Part shown: piece by piece, positions 41,901-49,954 of the stretch
Layout: every line of letters begins with the position of its first letter
Numbering within the stretch: the stretch's first letter is position 1
Assembly (NCBI RefSeq): GCF_036014175.1
Contig: NZ_CP107917.1
Location: 7,626,001-7,690,000 of the forward strand
DNA: 64,000 bases
Source of the DNA: Streptomyces sp. NBC_00443
Lineage (GTDB): Bacteria; Actinomycetota; Actinomycetes; Streptomycetales; Streptomycetaceae
Direction: 5' to 3'
Notes under the pieces: generated by a model
What the model was told of the DNA's origin: nothing
The model's database searches: none
The model's input: the letters and a program-made list of their open reading frames with translations, nothing else
Made by a program: the position numbers and the translations under genes

Positions 41901-43034
41901 TGGTCCAAACGCCGCCCGCTGTCCTGGGTCGTGCACGAGGAGACGTACGGCCGTCGCGCCCTGCCCGGCGAGGAGCCGCACGACCTGCTCGCCGAGACCG
42001 TCGCCCAGATCCGCCCGCTGGACGCCAAGGCGCTGGGTGAGGCCTGGGAGCGGCAGAAGCGGATGACGAAGCCGGCCGGCGCACTCGGCATGCTGGAGAT
42101 CATCTCCGCGCAGCTGTCCGGGCTGTCCCGGCAGTGCCCGCCGCCGATCCCGGAGCCCGCGGCCGTCGCGATCTTCGCCGGCGACCACGGCGTCCACGCC
42201 CAGGGCGTCACCCCCTGGCCGCAGGAGGTGACGGCCCAGATGGTCGCCAACTTCCTCGGCGGCGGCGCGGTCTGCAACGCGTTCGCGGGCCAGGTGGGCG
42301 CGGAGGTGTGCGTCGTGGACGTAGGCGTGGTGGCGGATCTGCCCGCCACCCCCGGCCTGCTGCCCCGCAAGGTCCGCGCGGGCACGTCCGACATGACGAC
42401 CGGCCCCGCGATGTCCCGCGAGGAGGCCAAGCAGGCCATCGAGGTGGGCATCGAGACGGCCCGCGACCTGGTGGCGGCCGGCAACAAGGCGCTGCTGACG
42501 GGCGAGATGGGCATCGCCAACACGACCGCCTCGGCCGCCCTGATCTCCGTCTTCACCGGCGCCGAACCGGCCGAGGTCACCGGCCGCGGCACCGGCATCA
42601 ACGACGAGACCCTCGCCCGCAAGACCGAGGTCGTCCGCCGTGCCCTCGAACTCCACCAGCCCGACCCGGCCGACCCCGTCGGCGTCCTGGCCGCGATCGG
42701 TGGCTTCGAGCACGCCGCACTGGTCGGCCTCCTGCTTGGTGGCGCCTCCTTGCGTACGCCGGTGATCCTGGACGGCGTCAGCGCCGGTGCCGCCGCCCTG
42801 GTCGCCCGCGCCATCGCCCCCGAGGTCCTCGCGGCCTGCATCGCCGGCCACCGCAGCGCGGAGCCCGGCCACGTGGCGGCCCTCAACAAACTGGGCCTGC
42901 GCCCCCTGGTCGACCTCGACCTCCGGCTGGGCGAGGGCACGGGCGCTCTGCTGGCCCTCCCGCTGGTCCAGAGCACGGCGAGGGCGATGCACGAGGTGGC
43001 GACGTTCGACTCGGCGGGTGTCACCGAGAAGTGA
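38937..43034 (+). CDS. cobT: fusion of a long disordered N-terminus, BluB-type DMB synthase and CobT
   Basis: About 1365 aa. Residues 1-~790 are low-complexity, rich in Ala, Pro and Glu with 10-residue periodic repeats, and have no fold motif. Residues ~795-1010 match BluB, which makes 5,6-dimethylbenzimidazole from FMNH2: 'MRERRDIRNGFRSDPIPHEV', 'AAHTAPSVGHSQPWDFVVIR', 'LWLAARAEGLGVGWVSFFDE'. Residues ~1020-1365 match CobT, which joins DMB to ribose phosphate: 'PAAVAIFAGDHGVHAQGVTP', 'GEMGIANTTASAAL', and the catalytic Glu in 'LRLGEGTGALLALPLVQ'. The fusion channels DMB to its user. ATG 38937 has a GAGGGG upstream; the frame stays open further up but that part looks non-coding. Confidence 0.9.
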   Translation: MTDTGQVPGEGLPESAGMVEQPGAPAAHGTYTYLSETTAEDEDLLLPGSQGAWGTEVVPPAPEPVLEALHEPGAHEMSGRDSGSVDLSAVRLPAPSAPIPPITPRRPLHLGPPIPDASASPVRSLADRGAVGAPARQPGPEYLDVPQHHEASAPQPAAAWGTPGQAAVQVIAEAPTAETVVPNGQQVATDGSAEAGAVQDAEADAPDPQEAAYGAQKPAGDDAASAAGAVHGQGAGEAPVAAFAPGADELAVAPAPEADQAVGVDSDAGEAVVDGADPGAAEVAAPAVAVDVPAGDVPMSEVDSGAGQAPGDLAADAAFDGAAQVAAATAADAGHGSEMPAAEAAPLPEQTAPEATQLPEQTDPGAAPLPEQAVHEVAPLPEQTVPEAAPLPEQTVPEASPLTEQTVPEAAPLPEHAVPEAAPLPEAPAPEGTPVADAPAPEAGQVPDAPAPEAAPLLDAPAPEAPVHVAEPAAPEAAQFPDAPQAPQAPHVSAPAAPQPTPEAAPAPVALDAAQGAELAEAGNLAPMVQPGDAVTVPTDDASATVISEPAPELADAEQAYQQQSPQHAALPDAEAEAQAVAVSAPADDAEAPLADPSAVVAPVAQFPDAQAPDVTAEPAVAPQPLAAVAADAAAPQPAAAQPAPAEAPELFVAEPAGPQLRSPAALPAQAPALAPVEPTEPVAPGEADAPAFVPTGFAQEPAPDQPLGQFVPVEGSVPTTPHLAPTPPQPLVLPMEEAPAPVAAVPAPRDGGPELVQHAEDLDTRAADQEDPGEESTAPVEEAPQPTGPAAPAYDDAEREAVLKVMRERRDIRNGFRSDPIPHEVLLRVLEAAHTAPSVGHSQPWDFVVIRSSDTRRTMHELAMRQREAYAKSLPKGRAKQFKELKIEAILDTPVNIVVTADPTRGGRHTLGRHTQPQMAPYSAALAVENLWLAARAEGLGVGWVSFFDEREMVRALGLPDHLEVIAYLCVGYVDEFPDEPELLQAGWSKRRPLSWVVHEETYGRRALPGEEPHDLLAETVAQIRPLDAKALGEAWERQKRMTKPAGALGMLEIISAQLSGLSRQCPPPIPEPAAVAIFAGDHGVHAQGVTPWPQEVTAQMVANFLGGGAVCNAFAGQVGAEVCVVDVGVVADLPATPGLLPRKVRAGTSDMTTGPAMSREEAKQAIEVGIETARDLVAAGNKALLTGEMGIANTTASAALISVFTGAEPAEVTGRGTGINDETLARKTEVVRRALELHQPDPADPVGVLAAIGGFEHAALVGLLLGGASLRTPVILDGVSAGAAALVARAIAPEVLAACIAGHRSAEPGHVAALNKLGLRPLVDLDLRLGEGTGALLALPLVQSTARAMHEVATFDSAGVTEK
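39965..40215 (+). repeat. 30-bp coding tandem repeat in the bluB-cobT N-terminus
   Basis: About eight imperfect 30-bp units encode ten-residue repeats such as 'APLPEQTVPE'. Units near 40050-40140 are nearly identical, and outer ones are diverged. The array lies in the disordered N-terminal region. Confidence 0.85.
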
Positions 43035-43041
43035 CTTCGAA

Positions 43042-43081
43042 CCGGGGTGGGGTACGCGCTCCTGCGTGCACCCCACCCCGG
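43042..43081 (+). terminator. terminator after bluB-cobT
   Basis: A perfect 12-bp stem, CCGGGGTGGGGT (43042-43053) with ACCCCACCCCGG (43070-43081), begins 8 bp after the stop. Confidence 0.85.
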
Positions 43082-43173
43082 CCGTACGCTGAACCAACCT
43101 CTAAAATCCGCACGTCAGGGCTGCTCCAGCGCCGTAGCACCCATCGCATTGCCAGGACGAGGAGCCGCACCTC

Positions 43174-44414
43174 ATGGCCGAAAACCCCGCCTACCCCGTA
43201 GGCCTCCGCCTCTCCGGCCGCAAGGTGGTCGTCCTCGGCGGCGGCCAGGTCGCCCAGCGCCGGCTCCCGGCACTGATCGCGGCGGGCGCGGACGTCTTCC
43301 TCGTGTCCCCCGAGGCGACCCCGTCCGTGGAGGCGATGGCGGAGGCCGGGGAGATCACCTGGCAGCGACGCCCCTATGCCGACGGCGATCTGTCGGACGC
43401 CTGGTACGCCCTGATCGCCACCAGCGACGCCGACGCCAACACCCTTGCCTCCTCCGAAGCGGAGCGCCACCGCGTCTGGTGCGTCCGCTCCGACGACGCC
43501 GACGCCGCCACCGCCTGGACCCCGGCCACGGGAACCAGCGAGGGTGTCACGGTCGCGGTCCTCACCACCGACGCGCGCGGCCGCGACCCCGGCACACCGC
43601 CGCGATCCGCGACGCGGTCGTCGAGGGCCTGCGCGACGGAACCCTCGTCGCCCCGCACCACCGCACCCGCACGGCGGGAGTCGCCCTCGTCGGCGGCGGC
43701 CCCGGCGACCCGGACCTGATCACCGTGCGCGGCCGCCGCCTGCTCGCCGAGGCCGACGTGGTCATCACCGACCACCTGGGCCCGCGCGACCTGCTCGCGG
43801 AGCTGCCGTCGAGCGTCGAGGTGATCGACGCCGCGAAGCTGCCCTACGGCAGGTTCATGGCGCAGGAGGCCATCAACGACGCGCTGATCGAGCACGCCAA
43901 GCAGGGCAAGTCGGTCGTACGCCTCAAGGGCGGTGACCCCTTCGTCTACGGCCGTGGCATGGAGGAGGTCCAGGCGCTGGCCGAGGCCGGCGTTCCGTGC
44001 ACGGTCGTGCCCGGCATCTCCAGCTCGATCTCGGTGCCGGGCGCCGCCGGCATTCCGGTCACCCACCGGGGCGTCGCCCACGAGTTCACCGTGGTCAGCG
44101 GCCACATTGCCCCCGACGACGAGCGCTCCCTGGTCGACTGGCCGTCCGTCGCCAAGCTGACCGGCACGCTGGTGATCCTGATGGGCGTCGCCACGATCGG
44201 GAAGGTCGCCGAGACCCTGATCGCCCACGGCAAGTCCCCGGACACGCCCGTCGCCCTGGTCCAGGAGGGCACGACGGCCGCCCAGCGCCGGGTGGACGCG
44301 ACCCTCGCGACCGCCGCCGAGACGGTGCTCGCCCACGAGGTGAAGCCGCCGGCGGTCATCGTCATCGGCAACGTCGTGAACGTGGGACCGAGTGGACCGA
44401 ACCCTTCCGCGTAA
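43174..44414 (+). pseudogene. cysG: siroheme synthase / uroporphyrinogen-III C-methyltransferase with one-base frameshift
   Basis: The N-terminal precorrin-2 dehydrogenase part reads from ATG 43174 ('GRKVVVLGGGQVAQRRLPAL', 'WYALIATSDADANTLAS') to 'VTVAVLTTDARGRDP'. The continuation 'HTAAIRDAVVEGLRDGTLVA' and the whole SAM-dependent methylase ('VALVGGGPGDPDLITVRGRR', 'VVRLKGGDPFVYGRGMEEVQ', 'GISSSISVPGAAGIPVTHRG') lie in another frame. One extra C in the CCCC run at 43587-43590 would restore a ~413-aa CysG-type protein. No usable start for a separate methylase is seen. The product feeds both siroheme and cobalamin, so a real loss would be costly; a consensus error is likely. GAGGAG precedes the start. 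Confidence 0.8.
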
Positions 44415-44478
44415 CCGCGGGTAACCCAACCCGTACCGAACCGTTGGCACCACACCCAGGACAAGGCAGTATCACCCT

Positions 44479-45297
44479 GTGGCCGATCTCATCACCGTCG
44501 ATGACCCCGCCGACCCCCGCCTGAGTGACTACACGGGCCTGACCGACGTCGAACTGCGCCGCAAGCGCGAGCCGGCCGAGGGCCTGTTCATCGCCGAGGG
44601 CGAGAAGGTCATCAGACGGGCCAAGGAAGCCGGCTACGAGATGCGGTCGATGCTGCTCTCGGCCAAGTGGGTCGACGTCATGCGCGACGTCATCGACGAA
44701 CTCCCGGCCCCGGTGTACGCGGTCAGCCCGGACCTTGCCGAGCAGGTCACCGGCTACCACGTGCACCGCGGCGCGCTCGCCTCCATGCAGCGCAAACCGC
44801 TCCCGACGGCCACCGAACTCCTCCAGTCCGCCCGCCGCGTGGTGGTCATGGAGTCGGTCAACGACCACACCAACATCGGTGCCATCTTCCGCTCCGCGGC
44901 CGCCCTCGGCATGGACGCGGTCCTGCTCTCCCCGGACAGCGCGGACCCCCTGTACCGACGCAGCGTCAAGGTCTCCATGGGTGCGGTCTTCTCGGTGCCG
45001 TACGCCCGTCTCGACACCTGGCCCAAGGGCCTGGAGACGGTCCGCGAGGCGGGCTTCACCCTCCTCGCCCTCACCCCCGACGAGAAGGCCAAGACCCTCG
45101 ACGAGGCCGCCCCGCACCGGATGGACCGGGTCGCCCTGATGCTCGGCGCCGAGGGCGACGGCCTCACCACCCAGGCCCTGGTCGCCGCTGACGAATGGGT
45201 CCGCATCCCGATGTCCCACGGCGTCGACTCCCTCAACGTCGGCGCGGCGGCCGCGGTCGCCTTCTACGCGGTGGCCTCGGGCCGCCCGCAGATCTAG
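44479..45297 (+). CDS. SpoU/TrmH-family RNA 2'-O-methyltransferase
   Basis: This 272-aa enzyme has an N-terminal substrate-binding domain ('GLFIAEGEKVIRRAKEAGYE') and a C-terminal SPOUT knot: motif 1 'VVVMESVNDHTNIGAIFRSA' (N and R catalytic), motif 2 'DRVALMLGAEGDGLTTQAL' and motif 3 'IPMSHGVDSLNVGAAAAVAF'. It methylates ribose in tRNA or rRNA with SAM; the exact nucleotide is unknown. GTG 44479 fits the family start. It follows the cysG gene by 64 bp. Confidence 0.93.
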   Translation: MADLITVDDPADPRLSDYTGLTDVELRRKREPAEGLFIAEGEKVIRRAKEAGYEMRSMLLSAKWVDVMRDVIDELPAPVYAVSPDLAEQVTGYHVHRGALASMQRKPLPTATELLQSARRVVVMESVNDHTNIGAIFRSAAALGMDAVLLSPDSADPLYRRSVKVSMGAVFSVPYARLDTWPKGLETVREAGFTLLALTPDEKAKTLDEAAPHRMDRVALMLGAEGDGLTTQALVAADEWVRIPMSHGVDSLNVGAAAAVAFYAVASGRPQI

Positions 45298-45308
45298 GTC
45301 ATACGGCG

Positions 45309-45700
45309 ATGGGCCGGGGGAGGCGATCGTCGCGGTCCTCCTCCGAGCCGACCGCGTCCTCGCCATCCGCCGCGGCCCGGCCGTCGCACGTCCCGGCTAC
45401 TGGCAACCCCTCAGCGGCAAGATCGAGCCGGGGGAGACCCAGCGCGAGGCCGTCGTCCGAGAGGTCCGCGAGGAGGTCGGCCTCAGCGTCGTACCCCTGG
45501 CCAAGGTCTGGGAGTCCCAGACGGACGACGGCCGCTACCGCCTCTACTGGTGGACGGCGAACGCCGAGACCGGCGACATCGTCCCCGACCCGGGCGAGGT
45601 CGCCGAGGCCCGCTGGGTCACACCGGAGGAGTTCCTGTCCCTGGATCCGGTCTTCGAGGGCGATCGGGAGTTCTTCGAACGGATCCTGCCGGCCCTGTGA
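45309..45700 (+). pseudogene. NUDIX hydrolase with probable one-base frameshift at its start
   Basis: From 45320 the frame encodes a complete NUDIX domain: 'EAIVAVLLRADRVLAIRRG', 'PGYWQPLSGKIEPGETQREA', 'VVREVREEVGLSVVPLAKVW', with an intact NUDIX box. This frame has no ATG, GTG or TTG before the domain. ATG 45309 lies 11 bp upstream in a different frame, and one added G in the GGGGG run at 45316-45320 would join it ('MGRGEAIVAVLL'). The stop is TGA 45700. Either a homopolymer error or a non-canonical start explains this; the rest of the gene is intact. The expected length is ~131 aa. Confidence 0.75.
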
Positions 45701-45719
45701 GGCCCCTTCCGCTCGGACC

Positions 45720-47132
45720 CTAGTCGCGGATCTCGAACGTCGACTCGTACCGCTGGGACATCAGTTCGTCCTCGTCCAACGGCGAGTAGCCGGGTTCCAC
45801 CTGCTCCGGCTGCGGCCGTACGACGTCCCCGTCACCGCCGAGCCCGCGATCAGGGCCCTGGCAGCCCTGTGCCGCCGCGATGCCGAGCGCCACGAGCAGC
45901 GTCACCACGACGAACACGAACAGCCGCTGCCGCAGCAGTTGCGGGTTGGCGGGCCGCCGACCGGTACTCGTCCGTGGCGCCGGCCGGCCCGCGCCATTGC
46001 GCGGTGCGGGCCGGCCGCCGCCGCCCGAGCGTGGGGCGTTGCGGGAGGCGGGGATCGGCCGGGGGCCGGGCCGGGACGAGGACGTACCGCCGGTCGGGGC
46101 GCCGCCGCCCCGCGACGGCACACCGTCGCGCGCGGGACCGGGGCCCCGGGAAGCGCCGTTGCCGCGCGGGACGGCGGTGCCGCGCGGCGGGGGAGCGCCC
46201 GGTGAGCGGCGCTGGAGACGCTGCGGTTCCGGGTAGGTGTCGGCGAGCCGCCCGGTTGCCCGGTCCGCCTCTCCGGAACGCGGCGCGGGCGGGCGTACGT
46301 CCGCGAGTCCCTGCGCCTCCCGGGCCGCGATCTCCTTCAGACGCAGCGACAACTGCAGCGTGCTGGGCCGCTCCTCCGGTGCCTTCGCGAGACAAGCCCG
46401 CACCAGTGGAGCGAGCGCGTCCGGTACGCCGTGCAGCTGGGGTTCCTCGTGGACGACGCGGTACAGCATCACCTCGGAGCTGCCGTGTCCGAAGGGTGAG
46501 TCACCCATGGACGCGTAGGCGAGGGTGGCGCCGAGGGAGAAGACGTCCGTGGCCGGCGTGACGGCGGCGCCGCGCACCTGCTCCGGGGCGAGGAAGCCGG
46601 GGGAGCCCACCGCGGTGCCGACGTGCGTGAGGGTCGAGGCCCCCGTCGCCCAGGCGATGCCGAAGTCGATGATCCGCGGGCCCTTGGGGGACAGCAGGAT
46701 GTTGGAGGGCTTGAGATCCCGGTGGACGACACCGGCCTCGTGGACGGCGACCAGGCCCTCGGACAGGGCGGCCCCGACGGCGGCGACGTCCGCCGCGCCG
46801 AGTGCCCCCGCGTCGGCGACCTTGTCGTGCAGGGAGGGCCCGGGCACGTACTGCGTGGCGAACCACGGCCGATCCGCCTCAAGGTCCGCGGCCACCAGCC
46901 GTGCCGTACAGCCACCGCGAATCCGCCGTGCTGCCGACACCTCACGCGCGAACCGCGAGCGGAACTCCTGATCCTCCGCCAGATCGGGCCGGATCACCTT
47001 GAGCGCGACCCGCTGCCCCTTCTTGTCGGAGCCCAGGTAGACGACGCCCATTCCGCCCGCGCCGAGCCGTCTGTGAAGCCTGAACGAGCCGACGACGCGC
47101 GGGTCCTCGCGCCTCAGGCGCATCATCGCCAT
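45720..47132 (-). CDS. membrane Ser/Thr protein kinase (PknB-like, STPK)
   Basis: About 470 aa. Kinase domain (~10-270): glycine loop 'LGAGGMGVVYLG', Lys in 'VALKVIRPDLAED', catalytic loop 'VVHRDLKPSNILL', 'IIDFGIAW' and 'FLAPEQVRGAAVTPATDVFS', so it should be active. A long Pro/Arg/Gly-rich juxtamembrane stretch (~285-415) leads to a single membrane helix ('RLFVFVVVTLLVALGIAAA') and a short acidic extracellular tail without PASTA domains. The start is taken as ATG 47132 (MAMMRLRRED) with GCGGGG 8 bp upstream; ATG 47138 is also possible. It is convergent with the NUDIX gene. Confidence 0.9.
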   Translation of the reverse strand: MAMMRLRREDPRVVGSFRLHRRLGAGGMGVVYLGSDKKGQRVALKVIRPDLAEDQEFRSRFAREVSAARRIRGGCTARLVAADLEADRPWFATQYVPGPSLHDKVADAGALGAADVAAVGAALSEGLVAVHEAGVVHRDLKPSNILLSPKGPRIIDFGIAWATGASTLTHVGTAVGSPGFLAPEQVRGAAVTPATDVFSLGATLAYASMGDSPFGHGSSEVMLYRVVHEEPQLHGVPDALAPLVRACLAKAPEERPSTLQLSLRLKEIAAREAQGLADVRPPAPRSGEADRATGRLADTYPEPQRLQRRSPGAPPPRGTAVPRGNGASRGPGPARDGVPSRGGGAPTGGTSSSRPGPRPIPASRNAPRSGGGGRPAPRNGAGRPAPRTSTGRRPANPQLLRQRLFVFVVVTLLVALGIAAAQGCQGPDRGLGGDGDVVRPQPEQVEPGYSPLDEDELMSQRYESTFEIRD

Positions 47133-47334
47133 GTTCATCCCCGCTGCCCGGTCCGTCTGACGAGCCACAGCTTACGTTTCCACGGGCCGCCGTGCGCAGA
47201 GGCCGCGCCCTCTCGGGGCGATGGATTGTCAGTGGTGGGTGGGAGACTTGAAGGGTGGTCAGGGGGCTGGCGAGCAGGGCGACTTCGTCCTGCAATGTCC
47301 CCCAACCACCCATCGCAGAAGGGGGATTGGGCCT

Positions 47335-47574
47335 GTGAAGGGTGATCGCGTGGAGATAGTCGTGGATGCGGGGGACACGACCCGCACGTACGAGGTGGTG
47401 GCGAGCAGGGCGGGCCGCCGGGTGGAGACAGCGGTGCGGCGAGGTGTCGTGGAAGTGAGCGAAGTCACCCGAAGCGGGACTGTCGTGCGTACGGCGCGCT
47501 TCATGGCGAACCGGGTTCTCGCGCTGGTCGAGCAGCCCGTGCCGCGCGAGGACAGCTCGGAGAAACCGGTGTAG
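47335..47574 (+). CDS. small conserved hypothetical protein
   Basis: This 79-aa protein, divergent from the kinase gene, starts GTG 47335 with GGGGGA upstream. The sequence reads 'GDRVEIVVDAGDTTRTYEVV', 'GRRVETAVRRGVVEVSEVTR', 'VVRTARFMANRVLALVEQP', which suggests a small all-beta barrel. No family is recognised. Upstream (47175-47334) I see only G/T-rich sequence with GGTGGGTGG-like repeats. Confidence 0.65.
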   Translation: MKGDRVEIVVDAGDTTRTYEVVASRAGRRVETAVRRGVVEVSEVTRSGTVVRTARFMANRVLALVEQPVPREDSSEKPV

Positions 47575-47808
47575 ACCGGGCGTCCCCTCGGGGAAGACCC
47601 CGAGACCCAGGACCTCGTCTCCACCCAGGGGAGTACTCCCCAGGTCATGGCTCATCCTCCGGGAGGCCCGCCAATCGGTACGAGGGCATGACGCCCCGCG
47701 TGGCCCCGCCGCCTAGATTTGAGGTCAAGCGGCGGGTGCAGCACTCGTCCCCCGAGGTCAGACACCCGCCGCTGCCAAGGACAACTGACACAGGTCAGGA
47801 GAGGGACC

Positions 47809-48006
47809 ATGGCCCAGACGGCACCGCGGACACTGATCCGCACCCAGCAGCACACACTGCTGCGCCCGCGCCGCCAGGGCCGCCGCCACCCCTTGGTGGC
47901 GACGCTCATGGCCCTTCCCCTGGCGGTCCTTCTCCTGGTCGTCTTCGACGGCTGGGAGACAGTGGCCACACAGGCGTCGTCCGTGGGAGTGATGCTGGGG
48001 CGCTGA
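47809..48006 (+). CDS. small membrane protein
   Basis: The 65-aa protein has a basic N-terminus ('LLRPRRQGRRHPLVATLMAL') and one hydrophobic helix ('LPLAVLLLVVFDGW'), with a short outside tail. AGGAGAGGG precedes ATG 47809, a strong site. Its function is unknown. A Rho-independent terminator follows at 48094. Confidence 0.7.
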   Translation: MAQTAPRTLIRTQQHTLLRPRRQGRRHPLVATLMALPLAVLLLVVFDGWETVATQASSVGVMLGR

Positions 48007-48093
48007 GCGGCGACCCCAGGCCCGGAAGAGCGGTCCGGGCGGGGACATCCACCCATGAAACCCCGTGGGGACGGGGGTGCGGCGGACGGCACA

Positions 48094-48127
48094 AATGCCG
48101 GCGCAGCTGGGGAGCTGCGCCGGCATT
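48094..48127 (+). terminator. Rho-independent terminator with T-tail
   Basis: A perfect 15-bp stem, AATGCCGGCGCAGCT (48094-48108) with AGCTGCGCCGGCATT (48113-48127), and a GGGG loop are followed by GCTTTT. It is one of the few in this window with a T-tract. Confidence 0.9.
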
Positions 48128-48228
48128 GCTTTTCCCTGTGACGGCCCGCTGGGCCGAGCGCGGGCTCGCGCAGTGCTTGCGAGCCATGGGCGGAGGGTCT
48201 TCGCCTCTTGATGCCGGTCCAGGCAGAG

Positions 48229-48350
48229 TCAGCCTGTCCGGCGTTTGAGGACGAGGCTGCTCCATCCCGGGCCCCCACCCACCCGCAGGTGGCTCCGCTT
48301 CTCGGCGCCGGTCCGGGCACTTCAGCCCGTCCGGCGTTTGAGGACGAGGC
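48229..48350 (+). repeat. two copies of a dispersed Streptomyces intergenic repeat
   Basis: A 29-bp element, TCAGCCYGTCCGGCGTTTGA plus GGACGAGGC, occurs at 48229-48257 and 48322-48350, differing at one base, 93 bp apart. I know this element as frequent between Streptomyces genes. The stretch 48128-48572 otherwise holds no convincing gene, only GC-rich sequence and a short inverted GGGGGC/GCCCCC element near 48375. Confidence 0.75.
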
Positions 48351-48572
48351 CGTTGAGGCCGACAGCGGGGTTCTGGGGGCGGCAGCCCCCAGGGACGGGG
48401 TCGAAGGGGCAGAGCCCCTGGAGGACGGGAAGGGTAGGGGCGGCGGGGGCGAGACATCCGGGGGCACACCCGGTGCCCGGCCCCGGCCACCAGCAAGCAG
48501 CCCCCGCCCAAGCCAACCCCGTCACCCACGTACCCTCCCCTCGGCACAGACCCCCGCACACAAGGGACCCCA

Positions 48573-49526
48573 GTGACCCCGAACCCCCTCCTGCCCGCCC
48601 TCACCGCACACGCCGAGGCCACGGCACACACACGCCCCCACCCCTGTCCCTGCGGAGCGACCGTCACCCTCGCCGACCGCCCCGACGCCACCGTCGTCCG
48701 GCACGCCGACACCGTCGCCAAGGCCCACGCCCCGGACATCACCCTCACCGAACTCACCCCCCGTCTCACCACCGCCGCCAACCTCCCCGGCATACTCCTG
48801 GCCCCGCTCACCCCCATACCCGCCGACCTGCACGGCCGACTGGTCACCTTCTGGCCGTACGGCACCCCCGTGGACCCCGGCGATCCCGACGCGGCGCCCT
48901 GGGAGGCGGCAGCCACCCTCCTCGCCCGCCTCCACCGGACCCCGACCGACGCCTCGGCGACGCTGCCCCCCATGCGCGGTCCGGCCAAGGCCGCCCATGC
49001 CGTGGACCGCCTCCGCGCACAACGGGGCGACAGCCCAGCCGCCGGCACCGCCGCCGTCCTCCGTGCCTGGGACACCCTCCCCGCCTGGGCCCGCGCGAAG
49101 GCGCCGCAGCCCGACACCAGGACCCTCTGCCACGGCGACCTCCACCTCGGCCAACTCGTCCGCCACCCGGCCCCGGACGGCCCTTGGCTGCTCATCGACG
49201 TCGACGACCTGGGCGTGGGCGTGCCGGCCTGGGACCTGGGACGGCCGGCCGCCTGGTACGCCTGCGGGCTGCTGTCGCCCGAGGAGTGGGAGCGATTCCT
49301 GTCGGCGTACCGCGCCGCCGGCGGACCGGCCGTTCCCACGGACGGCGACCCCTGGCCCGCCCTGGACATCCCGGCCCGCGCCCTCACCGTGCAGACCGCC
49401 GCAAGGGCGATCACCAAGGCTTTGGCCGAGGGGCGTCTCCTGGACGAGGTCGAGCAGTCGCTCGTGGACGCCTGTGACCGAATGGCTTCCGTCCCCCCTG
49501 AGTTGACCCGGGATTACGCAAAGTAG
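48573..49526 (+). CDS. aminoglycoside-phosphotransferase-family kinase
   Basis: The protein has 317 aa. APH-fold signatures: 'DTRTLCHGDLHLGQLVRHPA' (Brenner motif HGDLHxxN-like, with Q in place of Asn) and 'WLLIDVDDLGVGVPAWDLG' (Mg-binding D, usually IDWE/IDFD). The N-terminal lobe is less typical: a Cys-rich start ('PHPCPCGATVTLADRPD') and 'DTVAKAHAPD' with the presumed ATP Lys. It is likely a small-molecule kinase, with the substrate unknown; resistance is not implied. GTG 48573. Confidence 0.8.
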   Translation: MTPNPLLPALTAHAEATAHTRPHPCPCGATVTLADRPDATVVRHADTVAKAHAPDITLTELTPRLTTAANLPGILLAPLTPIPADLHGRLVTFWPYGTPVDPGDPDAAPWEAAATLLARLHRTPTDASATLPPMRGPAKAAHAVDRLRAQRGDSPAAGTAAVLRAWDTLPAWARAKAPQPDTRTLCHGDLHLGQLVRHPAPDGPWLLIDVDDLGVGVPAWDLGRPAAWYACGLLSPEEWERFLSAYRAAGGPAVPTDGDPWPALDIPARALTVQTAARAITKALAEGRLLDEVEQSLVDACDRMASVPPELTRDYAK

Positions 49527-49606
49527 GGTGCAACCGACCGCAGCCGGACAGAGTCTGTTCTGGCGAGACGCGAAGCAGGATCGACCGGCGAGGAGTTGAG
49601 CCGAGC

Positions 49607-49903
49607 ATGCAGTGTCCGAAGTGCCGAGCCCCGATGCACACGTACAACCGCAACGGCGTCCAGATCGAGCAGTGCAGCGGTTGCCGCGGCATCTTTCTCG
49701 ACTACGGCGAGCTGGAGTCACTGACCCGCCTGGAGTCCCAGTGGACCCAGCCGGCCCCGCCCCCTCCGGCCGCCCCGCAGGCCTACCCGGCCCCTGCCCC
49801 TCAGGCCCCGGCCTGGGGTGCCCCGCACGGTGGTCACCACGGCGGCGGTCACTACGGCCACAAGCGTCACAAGAGCTTCGGCCACATGCTGTTCTCCAGC
49901 TGA
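49607..49903 (+). CDS. TFIIB-type zinc-ribbon protein
   Basis: This 98-aa protein opens with a zf-TFIIB ribbon: CPKC at residues 3-6 and CSGC near 23-26 ('MQCPKCRAPMHTYNRNGVQI', 'EQCSGCRGIFLDYGELESL'). A Pro/Ala linker and a His/Gly-rich tail follow ('HGGHHGGGHYGHKRHK'), which may bind metal. The role is unknown. A perfect terminator, shared with the convergent tRNA operon, follows. Confidence 0.85.
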   Translation: MQCPKCRAPMHTYNRNGVQIEQCSGCRGIFLDYGELESLTRLESQWTQPAPPPPAAPQAYPAPAPQAPAWGAPHGGHHGGGHYGHKRHKSFGHMLFSS

Positions 49904-49919
49904 GCCGCACCAGCACCAA

Positions 49920-49948
49920 GAAGCCCCCGGTCATCGACCGGGGGCTTC
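49920..49948. terminator. bidirectional terminator between the zinc-ribbon gene and the tRNA operon
   Basis: A perfect 13-bp stem (49920-49932 GAAGCCCCCGGTC with 49936-49948) has a 3-nt loop. It ends the plus-strand zf-TFIIB gene and the minus-strand tRNA operon. Confidence 0.85.
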
Positions 49949-49954
49949 GGTGTG

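Noticed and set aside
38913..43097. 1394-codon open frame on the minus strand
   Set aside because: It is Gly/Arg-rich sequence without motifs and mirrors the bluB-cobT gene, whose plus-strand frame has two recognisable enzymes.
48573..49526. aminoglycoside resistance gene
   Set aside because: The APH fold is shared by many metabolic kinases; the Brenner motif is atypical and nothing nearby suggests an antibiotic cluster.
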